Made by a program: the position numbers and the translations under genes
Assembly: GCF_934636665.1 (NCBI RefSeq)
Contig: NZ_CAKUAT010000024.1
Span: 1 to 27,016, forward strand
Direction of reading: 5' to 3'
DNA length: 27,016 bases
Source of the DNA: an uncultured Senegalimassilia sp.
GTDB taxonomy: Bacteria; Actinomycetota; Coriobacteriia; Coriobacteriales; Eggerthellaceae
The notes under the pieces: generated by a model
The model's input: the letters and a program-made list of their open reading frames with translations, nothing else
Databases searched by the model: none
Told to the model about the DNA's origin: nothing
Shown: piece after piece, positions 25,495 through 27,016 of the stretch
How the letters are laid out: each line of letters begins with the position of its first letter
Position numbering within the stretch: position 1 is the first letter of the stretch

Positions 25495-25510
25495 GCGCGC
25501 CGTCGCGCGC
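25495..25510 (-). other. GC-rich hairpin in the rimP leader
   Basis: GCGCGC and GCGCGC form a perfect six-pair stem around a four-base loop just downstream of the predicted start of transcription. It is the first of three consecutive hairpins in the leader. Confidence 0.5.
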
Positions 25511-25528
25511 TTGCTGCAATGCAAATTG

Positions 25529-25537
25529 TTTATACCA
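25529..25537 (-). promoter_or_regulatory. Extended -10 promoter for the rimP-nusA operon
   Basis: The minus strand reads TGGTATAAA, an extended -10 with hexamer TATAAA at 25529-25534. No good -35 is present. Start near 25522 would give a leader of about 98 nt containing three hairpins, including the terminator. The promoter overlaps the end of the small ORF 25530-25631. Confidence 0.5.
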
Positions 25538-25631
25538 TACGGAAGATCGATTTACCAGCATCGCCGTGCGCAGACGCAAGTTCACCATAAAACGCAATAT
25601 GCGCCGCTTTTAGACGTTCAAACCACGTCAT
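25530..25631 (-). CDS. Possible 33-residue ORF coupled to the methyltransferase
   Basis: The ATG at 25631 overlaps the stop of the upstream methyltransferase gene as ATGA and opens a 33-codon frame. The product begins MTWFERLKAAHIAFYGEL and is plausibly helical. There is no strong Shine-Dalgarno, so expression would rely on coupling. I do not recognise the peptide. It may be a small partner protein, the displaced C-terminus of the methyltransferase after a frameshift, or chance. It ends inside the candidate rimP promoter. Confidence 0.35.
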   Translation of the reverse strand: MTWFERLKAAHIAFYGELASAHGDAGKSIFRMV

Positions 25632-26458
25632 ATGGTTGCGCACGCATCTGCAAGGAAAAACCGTGCGCCGCAACGGGGTTCGCGATCGCGCAGATCTTCG
25701 CTGGATACCGGCGATATAGATGAGAAGGAAACAGAGGAGAAACCTGTCTCCAAACACATACGCTCGAACGTCGCGAGCGAACGGGCTTGGGAAAACACAT
25801 CGAGCGACCCCGTTCCTCCTGCCGCGGGCATGCACTTGCTCAACGCAGAAGCCCTACCGTCGGGAGCCGAAAGAACCGCTCCCGCACTGGGCGCAGCCGC
25901 ATCATTCCCGAGAGCCGCGCCCTCGCCGGGTACATCTGCACCGCCCCCGATAGCCGCACGCTCGCTTTGCGCATCCAGCCCATCCTCGGCGAACACGCCT
26001 TGCGCAACCCACAGCCTTCCTCCGGGCGCCAGCACCCGGGCGAATTCGGCAAGCAATGCAGGCATAGACCACGCAAGATTCAAAACGCTGTTGATATACA
26101 CGAGATCGAACACGGCATTTCCTATCCCAGCACCGGAAAGGTTTTCAGGAAGCGCTTGCGAAAAACGCAAGTAATGCTCCCAGGACGAGCCAGCCCAATG
26201 ATTCTTCGGGGCCGCAGCACATGCGGCAGCAACATTGTCCGCATCAGGATCAACGCCAACGACGAACCCCGAGGGTCCCACGGCATCCGCCAAAGCGAAC
26301 GCCCCCTTGCCTTTTCGACAGCAAACATCCAGGACCCGCTTGCCCTCGATATCGCAGGGAATGCTCATAGCGCAGCGGCCCTGAAACCCGGCTGCAGGTG
26401 CAAGCGATGCGTAATAGGACAATGCGGGCACCAATGATCCAGCAATCCGCTCACTCAC
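25628..26458 (-). CDS. Class I SAM-dependent methyltransferase of unknown substrate
   Basis: The 276-residue product has a Rossmann-type methyltransferase fold. Motif I is VLDVCCRKGKG (residues 42-52), then an acidic strand end in GFVVGVDPDADN (the ribose-binding Asp70) and motif IV-like FDLVYINSVLNLAW. LLAEFARVLAPGGRLWVAQG (motif V/VI) resembles UbiE/ArsM-type enzymes. Motif I has CysCys where most have Gly-Cys-Gly. Residues about 159-222 are an Ala/Gly/Ser/Pro-rich insertion before the final FERMCLETGF segment. The GTG at 26458 has GAGGAG 7 nt upstream. It lies directly upstream of the rimP operon leader. The substrate (metalloid, quinone or small molecule) cannot be decided from sequence. 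Confidence 0.8.
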   Translation of the reverse strand: MSERIAGSLVPALSYYASLAPAAGFQGRCAMSIPCDIEGKRVLDVCCRKGKGAFALADAVGPSGFVVGVDPDADNVAAACAAAPKNHWAGSSWEHYLRFSQALPENLSGAGIGNAVFDLVYINSVLNLAWSMPALLAEFARVLAPGGRLWVAQGVFAEDGLDAQSERAAIGGGADVPGEGAALGNDAAAPSAGAVLSAPDGRASALSKCMPAAGGTGSLDVFSQARSLATFERMCLETGFSSVSFSSISPVSSEDLRDREPRCGARFFLADACATI

Positions 26459-26939
26459 AGCAACTCTCCTCGCCTTCTAAGAATCCCGATCAGAGTCAGA
26501 AATAACGAGTTAGAACTCGTATACCGTTAGGGCTACATAATATTCTAGTGCGACAACTATTTGAGAAAAACGCTTGAACGCAACCTTTAAACCAGAACTC
26601 AACGCCACCCGGCTTCAACCAGATGTCAAGAGGTAGAAATGCTGTTAACGTAGTAACAATCAGGCTTCTCGAACCGCCGAATTGGACACTTTGTTTCGAA
26701 TGTCCCATATAACAACATTGGTTGATTCATATTTACCACACATCTTCCCCACTGCTCTTACTCATGCTCATCAGGGCTTATATGCCGCATGCATGGGTTA
26801 CTATGCATCGCTTCTATCATTTGCCTGAGAAACCGCTAGATTTCATGCATTAGACCAAAGCGTTGAAAGTGCGCAAAATGGGTGGCGTCAAAGGGATTCG
26901 GTTGAAGGAACCGATCCCAATTTCCCAAAGGAGGATTTG
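26459..26939. other. 481-bp divergent intergenic region, AT-richer
   Basis: No convincing gene. A 70-codon minus-strand frame (26496-26708) lacks a Shine-Dalgarno and recognisable motifs. The stretch contains a small hairpin ACGAGT/ACTCGT (26505-26520) and an interrupted inverted repeat around 26683-26703 (TGGACA with TGTCC). Three ATGCAT hexamers follow at 26789-26794, 26803-26808 and 26845-26850, then a 5'-UTR hairpin before the terminal gene. Promoters for both divergent genes must lie here, but I cannot place them reliably. Confidence 0.5.
26893..26918 (+). other. 5'-UTR hairpin before the terminal plus-strand gene
   Basis: GGGATTCGGTT pairs with AACCGATCCC (one bulged T) around loop GAAGG. 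It ends 8 nt before the Shine-Dalgarno AAAGGAGG (26927-26934). It may stabilise the mRNA or regulate access to the start. Confidence 0.5.
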
Positions 26940-27016
26940 ATGAGCAAATTGTCCAAGGAGCAGTTCGAGGCCTACCTCGAGCAGATCAAGAACCTGGCCG
27001 AGGGCCCGTTCGAGGA
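26940..27016 (+). CDS. 5' end of an unidentified, well-translated gene
   Basis: The ATG at 26940 has a perfect AAAGGAGG 5 nt upstream. The 25 complete codons (beginning MSKLSKEQFEAYLEQ) use almost only the preferred C/G-ending codons, as in gdhA. The peptide is an amphipathic, Lys/Glu-rich helix start. The rest lies outside the window and I do not recognise the family. Confidence 0.75.
   Translation, partial: MSKLSKEQFEAYLEQIKNLAEGPFE

Noticed and set aside
26683..26703. TGGACA...TGTCC inverted repeat as an insertion-sequence end
   Set aside because: Arms are short, no transposase remnant adjoins and no target duplication is visible. It could equally be chance.
26496..26708. 70-codon minus-strand frame as a gene
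   Set aside because: No Shine-Dalgarno, codon use unlike the neighbours and no recognisable motif.

Overview
This window reads as a core chromosomal segment of a high-GC Gram-positive bacterium, most likely the class Coriobacteriia (Eggerthellaceae type). That placement is inferred from gene content and order. The cluster uvrC-rapZ-yvcK-whiA followed by gap-pgk-tpiA-secG is the actinobacterial arrangement. The tRNA genes encode their own CCA ends, coding sequence is strongly GC-rich, and GTG starts are frequent. No species is claimed.

Almost everything is on the minus strand, so the layout below runs left to right but is transcribed right to left. Positions 1-280 hold a tRNA-Val/tRNA-Gly pair with a clear promoter. 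Positions 280-1067 hold no recognisable gene. A tRNA-Leu unit with its own promoter and terminator follows at 1068-1245. Positions 1263-6448 hold the lower-glycolysis operon gap-pgk-tpiA-gpmI, ending in secG, which appears to have its own promoter. Positions 6499-13875 hold a second unit, pcrA-uvrC-rapZ-yvcK-whiA, in which most genes overlap or nearly touch. Its upstream region carries a LexA-type SOS box over a -35 element and a second, apparently leaderless promoter. A SotB-like MFS exporter (13883-15076) precedes a long intergenic region. Then comes gdhA on the plus strand, with a strong -10, a strong Shine-Dalgarno and a perfect palindromic terminator. Positions 17100-25537 hold the transcription/translation operon rimP-nusA-ylxR-infB-rbfA-nrnA-truB-ribF. 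A class I methyltransferase and a possible 33-codon coupled ORF lie just upstream of it. The window ends in an intergenic region and the first 25 codons of an unidentified plus-strand gene.

The genes work as three functional blocks. The first is triose-phosphate to 2-phosphoglycerate metabolism (gap, pgk, tpiA, gpmI) linked to protein export (secG). The second couples nucleotide-excision repair and helicase functions (pcrA, uvrC) to the rapZ-yvcK-whiA envelope/carbon regulatory trio. The third is the ribosome maturation and translation-initiation operon (rimP, nusA, ylxR, infB, rbfA, truB) with nrnA and ribF.

I found no CRISPR array, phage, intact insertion sequence or obvious defence island. 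The most interesting signals are four. NusA has a C-terminal Cys/His zinc-knuckle-like tail. Two roughly 100-nt foldback elements of similar architecture sit in the gap-pgk and infB-rbfA gaps. The SOS-type operator lies upstream of pcrA-uvrC. The rimP-nusA leader looks like an attenuator.
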